Of a stretch of 35,538 nucleotides of DNA, positions 14,626 through 22,505 are shown in pieces; position 1 is the stretch's first letter, and each line of letters begins with the position of its first letter. The position numbers were made by a program, and so were the translations under genes. The stretch is from Bradyrhizobium campsiandrae (GTDB lineage: Bacteria > Pseudomonadota > Alphaproteobacteria > Rhizobiales > Xanthobacteraceae): positions 1 through 35,538 of the forward strand of contig NZ_JAANIH010000083.1 of NCBI RefSeq assembly GCF_014529705.1, in the 5' to 3' direction. The notes below the pieces were generated by a model, which saw only the letters and a program-made list of their open reading frames with translations, was not told where the DNA came from and ran no database searches.

Positions 14626-15939
14626 ATGGCCATATCGAGAGACCAGGCTGCGCGCGTCCTTCGCCAGGAAGCGGTGGAGACCACGTCGGCGAACGGTGAT
14701 GCTGCGACCGGGACATCCGCAGTCCTCGCCGAGCAGCTGCGCTCTCACGTGGCCGAAGAGAGCAAGCGCCGCACCAGCGAGGCGCCGGAGAAGCCCGTGA
14801 CCGGCCAGCCGGCTCCTCCTGCATCCGCCCCCGGCGCGGCCGCGCCAAAATCCGGCAAGCGTAAATTCGTCATGATGGGCATCGGCCTCGTGCTGGCGCT
14901 CGCGGCGGCGAGCTATGCCGGCTACTATACGCTGGTCGGCCGTTTCTATGTCTCGACCGACGACGCCTATGTGCGCGCCAACAACACCATGCTGGGTGCG
15001 CGTGTCGCCGGCCACATCTCCTCGATCCTCGCAGGAGACAACACGCTGGTGCATGCCGGCGACACCATCCTGCGCATCGACGACGGCGACTACAAGATCG
15101 CGGTCGACGCCGCTGCAACCCGGATCGGGACCCAGCAGGCCACCATCGATCGTATCGGTCGCCAGATCGCGGCGCTCGACAGCCAGGTCGTGCAGGCCAA
15201 GGCGCAGCTGGTCTCGGCGGAAGCCGGCCTCAAGCGTGCCGATCTCGACTATGAGCGCCAGCAGGCGCTGAGCAGCAAGGGCTTTGCCTCGCGCGCCACG
15301 TTCGAAACCTCGGAAGCCGGCCGCGACCAGGGCGCCGCCGCAGTCAAGGCTGCGCAGGCCGCCTATGATGTGGCGGTCAGCAATGTCGACGTTGCCAAGG
15401 CCCAGCAGGCCGAAGCCCAGGCCCAGCTCGCCGAGCTCAAGACCACGCTGGCCAAGGCCGAGCGTGATCTTGCCTTCACGTCGGTGCGCGCGCCGGTCGA
15501 CGGCATCTTCTCCAACCGTCTCGTCAACGCCGGCGACTTCGTTGCGGTCGGCCAGCGCCTCGGCAACGTCGTGCCGCTCGACGACGTCTATATCGACGCC
15601 AATTTCAAGGAAACCCAGCTCAAGCGCATCCGTCCCGGCCAGTCGGTGACGATCAAGGTCGATGCTTACGGCATGCGCAAATTCTCCGGCGTGGTCGACA
15701 GCATCGCTGCCGGCGCGGGCTCGGTGTTCACGCTGCTGCCGCCCGACAACGCCACCGGCAACTTCACCAAGATCGTGCAGCGCGTGCCGGTTCGCATCCG
15801 TGTGCCGAAATCCGTCGCGAAGCAGAACCTGCTCCGCGCCGGCATGTCGGTCTACGCAACCGTCGACACCAACAAGGGTGCGGCCGACGCCGACAGCGAA
15901 ATCGATCTCGACGACCCCACCATGATCCATCCGCAGTAG
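14626..15939 (+). CDS. HlyD/EmrA-family membrane fusion protein
   Basis: A 437-residue periplasmic adaptor. The N-terminal ~80 residues are cytoplasmic and polar (Ser/Thr/Ala/Pro-rich), longer than in EmrA. One transmembrane helix follows (about 82-103, VMMGIGLVLALAAASYAGYY), then the biotinyl-lipoyl-like beta-barrel start (YVSTDDAYVRANNTMLGARVAGHI), a long alpha-helical hairpin at about 155-280, and the closing barrel (VRAPVDGIFSNRLVNAGDFV). It would link the MFS pump encoded next to an outer-membrane channel (no outer-membrane gene is nearby). The ATG at 14626 is chosen because GGGGAGG (14614-14620) precedes it; an ATG at 14548 overlaps the operator and lacks an RBS. First gene of the TetR-controlled pair. 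Confidence 0.9.
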   Translation: MAISRDQAARVLRQEAVETTSANGDAATGTSAVLAEQLRSHVAEESKRRTSEAPEKPVTGQPAPPASAPGAAAPKSGKRKFVMMGIGLVLALAAASYAGYYTLVGRFYVSTDDAYVRANNTMLGARVAGHISSILAGDNTLVHAGDTILRIDDGDYKIAVDAAATRIGTQQATIDRIGRQIAALDSQVVQAKAQLVSAEAGLKRADLDYERQQALSSKGFASRATFETSEAGRDQGAAAVKAAQAAYDVAVSNVDVAKAQQAEAQAQLAELKTTLAKAERDLAFTSVRAPVDGIFSNRLVNAGDFVAVGQRLGNVVPLDDVYIDANFKETQLKRIRPGQSVTIKVDAYGMRKFSGVVDSIAAGAGSVFTLLPPDNATGNFTKIVQRVPVRIRVPKSVAKQNLLRAGMSVYATVDTNKGAADADSEIDLDDPTMIHPQ

Positions 15940-15970
15940 GCGCGTCCCTCAAGCGCTGCGAGGTCAGACC

Positions 15971-17557
15971 ATGGCGAACGCCACGACTGCTTCACCTGCC
16001 ATGATGGCAAACCCCGCTTCGGAGCACATCGCGCCGAAGCGGTTGTTCGCCTTCATCATCATGGTGTTCGGGATGTTCATGTCGATCCTGGACATCCAGA
16101 TCGTCTCGGCCTCCTTGAGCGAAATCCAGGCCGGCCTGTCGGCCAGCTCCAGCGAGGTCTCCTGGGTCCAGACCGCCTATCTGATCGCCGAGGTGATCGC
16201 GATCCCGCTCTCCGGATTCCTCTCGCGCGCCTTCGGCACGCGTCTGTTGTTTGCGATCTCGGCGGCGGGCTTCACGGTTTCGAGCCTGCTCTGCGGCTTC
16301 GCCACCACCATCGAGGAGATGATCCTCTGGCGCGCGCTGCAGGGCTTTCTCGGCGCCGGCATGATCCCGACGGTGTTCGCCTCCGCCTACACCGTGTTCC
16401 CGCGTTCGAAATTCAACATCGTCGGCCCCATCATCGGGCTTGTTGCGACGCTGGCGCCGACCATCGGCCCGACGGTCGGCGGCTACATCACCGATCTGAT
16501 GTCGTGGAACTGGCTGTTCTTCATCAACGTCGTGCCCGGTATCGGCATTACTCTCGGCGTGTGGGCGCTGGTCGATTTTGACGAACCGCATTTCGAGCTG
16601 CTCGATCGCTTCGACTGGTGGGGACTGATCTTCATGGCCGGCTTCCTCGGCACGCTGGAATATGTGCTGGAGGAAGGCCCGCAATATGAATGGCTGCAGG
16701 ACACGTCGGTAGCGTTCTGCGCCGGGATCTGCGCCGTCTCGGCGATTGCCTTCTTCGTGCGTGTCTTCACGGCGGCCGAGCCGATCGTCAACCTGCGCAC
16801 CTTCTCCGATCGGAATTTCGCCGTCGGCTGCACGCTGCAATTCTGCATCGGCATCGGCCTCTACGGCCTGACCTATATCTACCCGCGCTATCTCGCCGAG
16901 GTGCGCGGCTACAGCGCGCTGATGATCGGCGAGACCATGTTCGTCTCCGGCGTCACCATGTTCCTCGCGGCGCCGCTGGTCGGGCGTCTGATGGCGAAGG
17001 TCGACATGCGCTACATGGTCGCGTTCGGCCTGATCGTGTTCGCGCTGGGCTCCTACCAGATGACCTGGATCACCCGCGACTACGATTTCTACGAGCTGCT
17101 GATCCCGCAGATCCTGCGCGGCGTCGGCATGATGTTCGCGATGGTGCCGACCAACAACATCGCGCTCGGCACGCTGCCGCCGGAACGGGTGAAGAACGCC
17201 TCGGGCCTGTTCAACCTGATGCGCAATCTCGGGGGCGCGGTCGGGCTCGCCGTCATCAACACCGTGCTCAACGACCGCACCGACCTGCACATTACCCGCC
17301 TGCAGGAGCGCGTGACCTGGGGCAACGCCACGGCGACCGAAACCCTGACCATGCTCCAGCAGAAGTTCCAGGGGCTCGGCGATTCCACGCTGATGGCGAT
17401 GAAGCAGCTCAGCCAGATCGTGCACCGCCAGGCGACCGTGATGAGCTTCGGCGATGCGTTCTTCGTGCTGACGCTGTTCTATCTCGGCCTCAGCCTGCTG
17501 GTGACGCTGCTCAAGAAGCCGGCCTCGCCATTCGGCGCCGGCGGCGACGCGCACTGA
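15971..17557 (+). CDS. DHA2-family MFS multidrug efflux transporter (EmrB/QacA)
   Basis: A 528-residue inner-membrane protein with about 14 hydrophobic segments. Recognisable are the first helix (FIIMVFGMFMSILDIQIVSASLSEI), loop 2-3 with WVQTAYLIAEVIAIPLSGFLSRAFGTR (DHA2 motif A), and motif C in helix 5 (GLVATLAPTIGPTVGGYI-type). GAGGT about 8 nt before the ATG serves as RBS; the gene follows the HlyD gene by 31 bp. Together they form an EmrAB-like tripartite drug or toxin exporter driven by the proton gradient, probably under the TetR protein upstream. Substrates are unknown. Confidence 0.93.
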   Translation: MANATTASPAMMANPASEHIAPKRLFAFIIMVFGMFMSILDIQIVSASLSEIQAGLSASSSEVSWVQTAYLIAEVIAIPLSGFLSRAFGTRLLFAISAAGFTVSSLLCGFATTIEEMILWRALQGFLGAGMIPTVFASAYTVFPRSKFNIVGPIIGLVATLAPTIGPTVGGYITDLMSWNWLFFINVVPGIGITLGVWALVDFDEPHFELLDRFDWWGLIFMAGFLGTLEYVLEEGPQYEWLQDTSVAFCAGICAVSAIAFFVRVFTAAEPIVNLRTFSDRNFAVGCTLQFCIGIGLYGLTYIYPRYLAEVRGYSALMIGETMFVSGVTMFLAAPLVGRLMAKVDMRYMVAFGLIVFALGSYQMTWITRDYDFYELLIPQILRGVGMMFAMVPTNNIALGTLPPERVKNASGLFNLMRNLGGAVGLAVINTVLNDRTDLHITRLQERVTWGNATATETLTMLQQKFQGLGDSTLMAMKQLSQIVHRQATVMSFGDAFFVLTLFYLGLSLLVTLLKKPASPFGAGGDAH

Positions 17558-17619
17558 CGCGACGCGATTGGTTTGACTGGCCCGCTGGACCAGACGACCC
17601 TGCGCACCAAAATGCAACA

Positions 17620-17641
17620 CTCGCGCGTGATCTCGCGCGAG
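17620..17641 (+). terminator. Hairpin after the efflux operon
   Basis: Arms CTCGCGCG and CGCGCGAG with a 6-nt loop, 63 bp after the MFS stop and 5 bp before the next -35 element. There is no T-run, so it is a candidate terminator only. Confidence 0.4.
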
Positions 17642-17646
17642 CCCCG

Positions 17647-17675
17647 TTGCAAATAGCCAGCGACACATCTATAAA
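17647..17675 (+). promoter_or_regulatory. Sigma-70-type promoter ahead of a 24-codon ORF
   Basis: TTGCAA (17647-17652), exactly 17 bp, then TATAAA (17670-17675). Near-consensus -10 is unusual for this GC-rich sequence. Transcription would begin near 17682 and run into the short ORF and then the ABC exporter gene. Confidence 0.7.
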
Positions 17676-17709
17676 GCGCACCTCATTCAATCGAACCGGG
17701 GAGATTTGC

Positions 17710-17784
17710 ATGATTTCGTCGCATTCGCAGATCGTACGCCCGCGCTCGATGATTTTCTGGCTCGGTATGTACGCGGCCTGCTAG
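17710..17784 (+). CDS. Putative 24-residue leader peptide or small protein
   Basis: A 24-codon ORF with the strong RBS GGGGAG at 17698-17703, 6 nt before ATG, and the near-consensus promoter at 17647-17675. It starts MISSHSQIVRPRS and ends IFWLGMYAAC, so it has a basic middle and an apolar tail. It ends 149 bp before the ABC exporter start. After its stop a 5-bp hairpin GGGCC-AAA-GGCCC lies at 17809-17821. The promoter, RBS and spacing support translation; the role could be a leader peptide controlling exporter expression or a small membrane-associated peptide. The rest of the 376-bp gap (17822-17933) shows no clear gene. Confidence 0.55.
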   Translation: MISSHSQIVRPRSMIFWLGMYAAC

Positions 17785-17933
17785 AGGCCTCCTCCGCCAG
17801 TTTCGACCGGGCCAAAGGCCCCGATCGCTCAACTTCCCAAGCCAAATCCAACTTTCAGTGACGCCGTCTCGGCCCTCGCGGCCGCTATGCGTCTACATGG
17901 AGCCGGTCCGCGTCAAGGCGGCCGGATGATGTC

Positions 17934-19733
17934 ATGACCGCCCTGTCAAAAATGCCCGCGGCTATTCGCGTGGTCCTGCCTTTCGTGTTCCGGCACTGGC
18001 TCAAGCAGCCGGGGCGTACGCTTGTCGTCGTCGGCGGCCTGCTCGGGGCGACGGCTGCCGACCTGTTCATGCCGGTGTTTTCGGGGCATCTGGTCGATGC
18101 CTTGACGCGCGGGCCGTCCGATCTCGATGCGCGCCACGCCGCGCTGGTCGCATTCGGCGCCATCGTGGCGCTGGGCGCGGCCTCGATGGTGCTGCGGCTC
18201 GCAGGGCTGCAGGCGATCGTGCCGTTCACGCTGAAGATCATGTCCGACGTGGCGCAGGACGCGTTCCTGCGCGTGCAGCGCTTCTCGACCGACTGGCACG
18301 CCAACTCCTTCGCCGGCTCGACCGTGCGCAAGATCACGCGCGGCATGTGGGCGCTGGACCTGTTGAACGACACCATTTTGCTGGCGCTGCTGCCGTCGCT
18401 GATCGTGTTGATCGGATCGATGATCCTGCTCGGCGTGCACTGGGCTTCGCTTGGCGCCGTGATCGCGCTCGGTGCGGCCGCCTATGTCACGATGACGGTG
18501 CTGTTCTCGACGCGCTACATCGCGCCATCCGCGCGCGTCTCCAACGCCTGGGACACCAGGGTCGGCGGCACGCTGGCGGATGCGCTGACATGCAATGCGG
18601 TGGTGAAGTCCTTCGGGGCCGAGGCGCGCGAGGATGCGCGGCTGGCCCGTGTCATCAAGCGCTGGCGCACGCGCGTGCGTCGCACCTGGTTCCGCTACAA
18701 CTACACGGCCATGGCGCAGCTTTCGCTGCTGCTATGCCTGCGAGGATCCGTGATCGGTGGCTCCGTGCTGCTGTGGATGTCCGGGCATGCCTCGCCCGGC
18801 GACGTCACCTACGTGCTGACCAGCTACTACGTCATCCACGCCTATCTGCGCGACGTCGGCATGCACATCAACAACCTGCAGCGTTCGGTCAACGACATGG
18901 AGGAGCTGGTGGGGATCCATGACGAGCCGATCGGGATCGCGGATGCCGCCGATGCGCGGCCCATCGCGATCGAAGGTGGCGAGATCGTGTTCGACGACGT
19001 CACCTTCCATTATGGCGGTCATCGCGCGCCGCTTTACGACGGGCTGTCGGTCAGGATCCGGGCCGGCGAACGCGTCGGCCTCGTCGGCCGCTCCGGCTCC
19101 GGCAAGACGACCTTCGTCAAGCTGGTGCAACGGCTTTACGACGTCACCGGCGGTCGTGTGCTGATCGACGGGCAGGATATCGCATTGGCCACGCAGCAAT
19201 CGCTGCGCAGCCAGATCGCGATCGTGCAGCAGGAACCGATCCTGTTTCACCGCACGCTTGCGGAGAACATCGCCTATGGCCGGCCCGGCGCCAGCCTGGA
19301 AGCGATCGAGCAAGCGGCGCGGCTGGCGAATGCGCACGACTTCATCCTGCGCCTGCCGAAGGGCTACGGCACCCTGGTCGGCGAGCGCGGCGTCAAACTG
19401 TCGGGCGGCGAACGGCAGCGCGTGGCGCTGGCGCGCGCCTTCCTGGCGGATGCGCCGGTGCTGATCCTGGACGAGGCGACCTCGAGCCTGGATTCGGAAT
19501 CGGAGGCGCTGATCCAGCAGGCGATGGAGCGGCTGATGAAGGGCCGCACCTCGATCGTGATCGCGCACCGGCTGTCGACGGTGCGCAGCCTCGACCGTAT
19601 CCTGGTATTCGACCGCGGCGAGATCGTCGAGCAGGGTACGCATGCCGTGCTCGCGGGCAAGCCAGGGGGCATCTATCGCAGCCTGTTCGAGCGCCAGGTC
19701 GTGGAGCTCGGGCATATCGCAGCAGCGGAGTGA
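17934..19733 (+). CDS. ABC exporter half-transporter (fused TMD-NBD)
   Basis: A 599-residue type IV (MsbA/LmrA-like) exporter. The transmembrane domain with about six helices spans 15-320. The nucleotide-binding domain has Walker A GRSGSGKTT (385-393), signature LSGGE (489-493), Walker B VLILDE (509-514) and H-loop His545 (IAHRLST). All catalytic residues are present, so it should function as a homodimer or with a partner in the inner membrane. There is no strong Shine-Dalgarno sequence at the ATG; a short 17-codon ORF overlaps the start by ATGA. It is followed by the MATE gene after 79 bp. The substrate is not predictable; lipids, peptides or drugs are possible for this family. Confidence 0.93.
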   Translation: MTALSKMPAAIRVVLPFVFRHWLKQPGRTLVVVGGLLGATAADLFMPVFSGHLVDALTRGPSDLDARHAALVAFGAIVALGAASMVLRLAGLQAIVPFTLKIMSDVAQDAFLRVQRFSTDWHANSFAGSTVRKITRGMWALDLLNDTILLALLPSLIVLIGSMILLGVHWASLGAVIALGAAAYVTMTVLFSTRYIAPSARVSNAWDTRVGGTLADALTCNAVVKSFGAEAREDARLARVIKRWRTRVRRTWFRYNYTAMAQLSLLLCLRGSVIGGSVLLWMSGHASPGDVTYVLTSYYVIHAYLRDVGMHINNLQRSVNDMEELVGIHDEPIGIADAADARPIAIEGGEIVFDDVTFHYGGHRAPLYDGLSVRIRAGERVGLVGRSGSGKTTFVKLVQRLYDVTGGRVLIDGQDIALATQQSLRSQIAIVQQEPILFHRTLAENIAYGRPGASLEAIEQAARLANAHDFILRLPKGYGTLVGERGVKLSGGERQRVALARAFLADAPVLILDEATSSLDSESEALIQQAMERLMKGRTSIVIAHRLSTVRSLDRILVFDRGEIVEQGTHAVLAGKPGGIYRSLFERQVVELGHIAAAE

Positions 19734-19740
19734 GTCGCGC

Positions 19741-19766
19741 GACGGCGGGGCGAAAGCCCTGCCGTC
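19741..19766. other. Stable intergenic hairpin with GAAA tetraloop
   Basis: GACGGCGGGGC (19741-19751) pairs with GCCCTGCCGTC (19756-19766) over 11 bp including one G-U pair, around the GNRA-type loop GAAA. It begins 7 bp after the ABC stop and has no T-run. It may protect the upstream mRNA or lower expression of the MATE gene relative to the ABC gene. Confidence 0.6.
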
Positions 19767-19768
19767 GC

Positions 19769-19792
19769 ATCGCCAAGCAAATCGCCAAGCAA
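19769..19792 (+). repeat. Tandem 12-bp direct repeat (2 copies)
   Basis: ATCGCCAAGCAA occurs at 19769-19780 and again at 19781-19792, in the 79-bp gap between the ABC and MATE genes, directly after the tetraloop hairpin. Confidence 0.7.
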
Positions 19793-19812
19793 ACCGTCAA
19801 GGCGGACATGAG

Positions 19813-21210
19813 ATGAAAGACCTGACGCGTGGCTCCATCGTGAGCCACATCGTGAGCATGGCGCCACCGATCGTAGCAGGCATGATCACGATCATGATCT
19901 GTCAGCTGGTCGATCTGTACTTCGTCTCCGGGCTCGGCGAGGCCGCGGTCGCCGGCGTCGCTGCGGCCGGCAACGCCGGCTTCCTCGTCAATGCATTGAT
20001 GCAGATGCTCGGCGTCGGCACGGTGGCGCTGATCGCGCACGCCGTGGGCCGCAAGGATCGCGACGATGCCAACATCGTCTTCAATCAGTCGGTCGTCCTG
20101 TCGGTGCTGGCTGGTCTGCTGACGCTGCTCGGCGGCCTTGCGCTGGCGCGCCCCTATATGGGCGCGATCTCGGTCGATGCCGCCACGATCGATGCCGGCG
20201 CCACCTATTTTTACTGGTTCATGCCGGCGCTGGCGCTGCAATTCATCACGCAGGTGATGGGCGCTGCGCTGCGGGCCACCGGCATCGTGCGGCCGAGCAT
20301 GCTGGTGCAGGTGCTCGCCGTGCTCATCAACATCGCACTGGCGCCGGTCCTGATCTCGGGCTGGGGCACCGGACACGCCTACGGCGTCGCCGGAGCGGGC
20401 CTTGCAAGCTCGATCGCCGTGTTCATCGGCGTGCTGATGCTGCTCGGCTATTTTCTCAGGCTGGAGCGCTACGTCGCTTTCCATCCGGCGCAATGGCGGC
20501 CGCAATTGCGGCAATGGAGAAGGATCCTCAATGTCGGCCTGCCCGCCGGCGGCGAGTTCGTGATGATCTTCATCTTCATGGCGGCGGTCTACTATGTGCT
20601 GCGCGACCTTGGTCCGGCGGCTCAGGCGGGATTTGGCATCGGCACGCGGGTCCTGGGCTTGATCCAGATGCCGGCGCTTGCCGTCGCCCTCGCGGCGGGA
20701 CCGATTGCCGGCCAGAATTTCGGCGCGGGCAACCACGAGCGGGTGCGGGAGACTTTCGTCAAGGCGGCACTGATCGCAACGGCCGTCATGGTCGCGCTCA
20801 CGATCCTCGTGCAGCTCGCGCCCGGACTGTTCCTCGCCAGCTTCTCGAACGATGCGGAGACGATGAGGGTTGCCCTGCTGTTTCTGAAGATGATCTCGCT
20901 GAACCTGGTGGCGCAGGGACTGATCTTCGTCTGCTCCAGCATGTTCCAGGGCCTCGGCAACACCAAGCCGGTGTTGTGGAGCTCGGCGACGCGCGTGCTC
21001 ACCTATTCCTTGCCGGCGATCTTTCTGTCGACGCGGCCGGGTTTCCGGATCGAGTATGTCTGGTATCTGTCGAATGCGGCGACCACGCTGCAGGCGGTCC
21101 AGAGCCTGTGGTTGCTGCGTCGCGAGTTCAGGAAACGCCTGGCGATGCCGAAAGCCGCCGAGCCCGCCAGCACCGAGCCCATCGTGCCTCTCGCACGCGA
21201 GCCTGCGTAG
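19813..21210 (+). CDS. MATE-family multidrug/toxin efflux transporter
   Basis: A 465-residue inner-membrane protein with about 12 transmembrane helices in two similar halves, the MatE fold. The first part (IVSMAPPIVAGMITIMICQLVDLYFVSGLGEAAVAG) and the corresponding second half (LNVGLPAGGEFVMIFIFMAAVYYVLRDLG) show the internal repeat. It exports cationic compounds in exchange for H+ or Na+. The ATG at 19813 gives the standard N-terminus; the frame runs open upstream to an in-frame start at 19642 inside the ABC gene, but the extra region is not MATE-like. It follows the ABC exporter after 79 bp, so both exporters are probably co-transcribed. Confidence 0.93.
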   Translation: MKDLTRGSIVSHIVSMAPPIVAGMITIMICQLVDLYFVSGLGEAAVAGVAAAGNAGFLVNALMQMLGVGTVALIAHAVGRKDRDDANIVFNQSVVLSVLAGLLTLLGGLALARPYMGAISVDAATIDAGATYFYWFMPALALQFITQVMGAALRATGIVRPSMLVQVLAVLINIALAPVLISGWGTGHAYGVAGAGLASSIAVFIGVLMLLGYFLRLERYVAFHPAQWRPQLRQWRRILNVGLPAGGEFVMIFIFMAAVYYVLRDLGPAAQAGFGIGTRVLGLIQMPALAVALAAGPIAGQNFGAGNHERVRETFVKAALIATAVMVALTILVQLAPGLFLASFSNDAETMRVALLFLKMISLNLVAQGLIFVCSSMFQGLGNTKPVLWSSATRVLTYSLPAIFLSTRPGFRIEYVWYLSNAATTLQAVQSLWLLRREFRKRLAMPKAAEPASTEPIVPLAREPA

Positions 21211-21225
21211 CGCGGCTTGTTCGCC

Positions 21226-21247
21226 CGGGCGGCTCCAGGGCCGCCCG
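21226..21247. terminator. GC-rich hairpin between convergent MATE and TauE genes
   Basis: Arms CGGGCGGC (21226-21233) and GCCGCCCG (21240-21247) with the loop TCCAGG, in the 55-bp gap between two convergent genes. It could terminate both transcripts, although no T-run is present. Confidence 0.55.
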
Positions 21248-21265
21248 CTGGCGACAAGCGAAGGG

Positions 21266-22009
21266 CTACAGCGTGCCGATGCTGTTCCAGACCAGGGTGG
21301 CGCCCGACAGGAACAACAGCCCGAGCACGACATCGCCGAAGTGCTTGTCGCTGAGGGCGTGGTAGACGCGCGCGCCGGCCCAAGCGCCGATCAGCGTGCC
21401 CGGGAATGCGACCATCGCGAGCCAGACCACCTTGAACGCGACGAGGCCCGAGGCGGTCTGTAGCAACAGCGCCGTCGCAAGCACCGTGAAATTGAACAGC
21501 TGGAAGATGCCGCGCCGCTCGTGCTTGTTCCAGCCGCGGATGTTGGCCCACAGGATCGGCAGCGGTCCGGACAATCCGGCGAGCCCGCCCAGAATGCCGC
21601 CGGCAAAGCCGATGGCGCCGTCGGCAAGGCGGCCGCCGAAGGTGATGGCGAGCGGCTTCTTGTTGAGATACAGCGCGCTCGAGAAGATCAGGATCAGCAC
21701 ACCGACGCTGAGCTTGAACACTTTTGGATCGGCGGAGGCGACCAGCGTGGTCCCGATCGGCACGCCGATCAGCCCGCCGATCAGGAACGGCCACACCAGC
21801 GACAGGTCGAAGCTCTTCCACATCGACGGCAGCGTCGAGGTCTGCGCAATCACCGAGCAGATCAGAACCAGAGGCACCGCGAGCGAAGGTGGCAGCACGT
21901 AGAGCCAGATGCCGAGCGCCATCAGTGCCGTGCCGAAGCCGGCCAGCCCCGAGACAAATCCGCCGGCCAGCGCGCCGAACAGGAGCAGCGCGTAAGTGAG
22001 CATTTCCAC
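21266..22009 (-). CDS. TauE/SafE-family permease (sulfite/anion exporter-like)
   Basis: A 247-residue inner-membrane protein with about eight hydrophobic segments. The first (LFGALAGGFVSGLAGFGTALMALGIWL) has the conserved Gly-rich helix of the TauE/SafE family, repeated in the second half (DGAIGFAGGILGGLAGLSGPLPILWANIRG). The length matches the family. Members export sulfite, sulfoacetate or related organic anions, but many are uncharacterised, and no sulfur genes are nearby. The gene is alone on its strand; the ATG at 22009 is the first in frame. Confidence 0.9.
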   Translation of the reverse strand: MEMLTYALLLFGALAGGFVSGLAGFGTALMALGIWLYVLPPSLAVPLVLICSVIAQTSTLPSMWKSFDLSLVWPFLIGGLIGVPIGTTLVASADPKVFKLSVGVLILIFSSALYLNKKPLAITFGGRLADGAIGFAGGILGGLAGLSGPLPILWANIRGWNKHERRGIFQLFNFTVLATALLLQTASGLVAFKVVWLAMVAFPGTLIGAWAGARVYHALSDKHFGDVVLGLLFLSGATLVWNSIGTL

Positions 22010-22237
22010 CGATGACTTCCTGTCGTTGCCGGCGATGCCGAACCCGTGATCGCCTCACGGCGCATAGCACAGATGCGGCATCGAAGGTCAATTTCAGAAC
22101 CGCACGCAAGCGTGATTCCGAATGACGGGCATTCCGGGAAGGCGCGCCTAGATCACGGAGGTAGAGAAATTCGGCGGGTGGCCGCGCGCCACGCAGCATT
22201 TCGATCGGCCAGACCCCGCGAGATGATGGAGATGACC

Positions 22238-22498
22238 ATGACCCGCACGCGTATTGTCGTTGCGGCCGCGCTGGTGTCGGCGGCGTCCCTGATGCCGACA
22301 ATGGCGCAGGCGCAGTTTTCCGAGCCCGCGGCCTATCAGGCCGCCCATCCCGACCGCGACGTTCTGAACGGCGGTCAACTCACGCCGGCCGGGCGCGCGG
22401 CCCGCGGCGAGCCGGCGATTTCGAGCGATGCTTACGCGGCCTATCCGTCGCCCGCTGTACCTGTTGTCCGCACCCGCCATCGCCGCCAACGTCGATGA
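22238..22498 (+). CDS. Small secreted protein, unknown function
   Basis: An 86-residue protein. Four in-frame ATGs lie at 22223, 22226, 22232 and 22238; the last is chosen because GGAG (22228-22231) is 6 nt upstream and leaves a standard signal peptide (residues 1-26, ending MAQAQ). The mature part of about 60 residues contains AHPDRDVLNGGQLTPAGRA, a motif I recognise from small exported proteins of Bradyrhizobium, and a basic end (RTRHRRQRR). It converges on the MocR gene with a 7-bp gap. No function can be given. Confidence 0.65.
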   Translation: MTRTRIVVAAALVSAASLMPTMAQAQFSEPAAYQAAHPDRDVLNGGQLTPAGRAARGEPAISSDAYAAYPSPAVPVVRTRHRRQRR

Positions 22499-22505
22499 GC
22501 ATTCG

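Noticed and set aside
15992..17668. Minus-strand open frame of 558 codons
   Set aside because: Antisense shadow of the MFS transporter; GC-rich codon bias leaves such frames open. Composition is dominated by Arg, His and Asp.
17887..17937. 17-codon ORF overlapping the ABC exporter start by ATGA
   Set aside because: No ribosome binding site; too short to separate from chance.
19393..21333. Minus-strand open frame of 646 codons
   Set aside because: Antisense of the ABC NBD and the MATE gene; no domain recognisable.
22150..22160. GGAGGT sequence upstream of the small secreted protein
   Set aside because: No start codon follows at a suitable distance; the better RBS is at 22228-22231.
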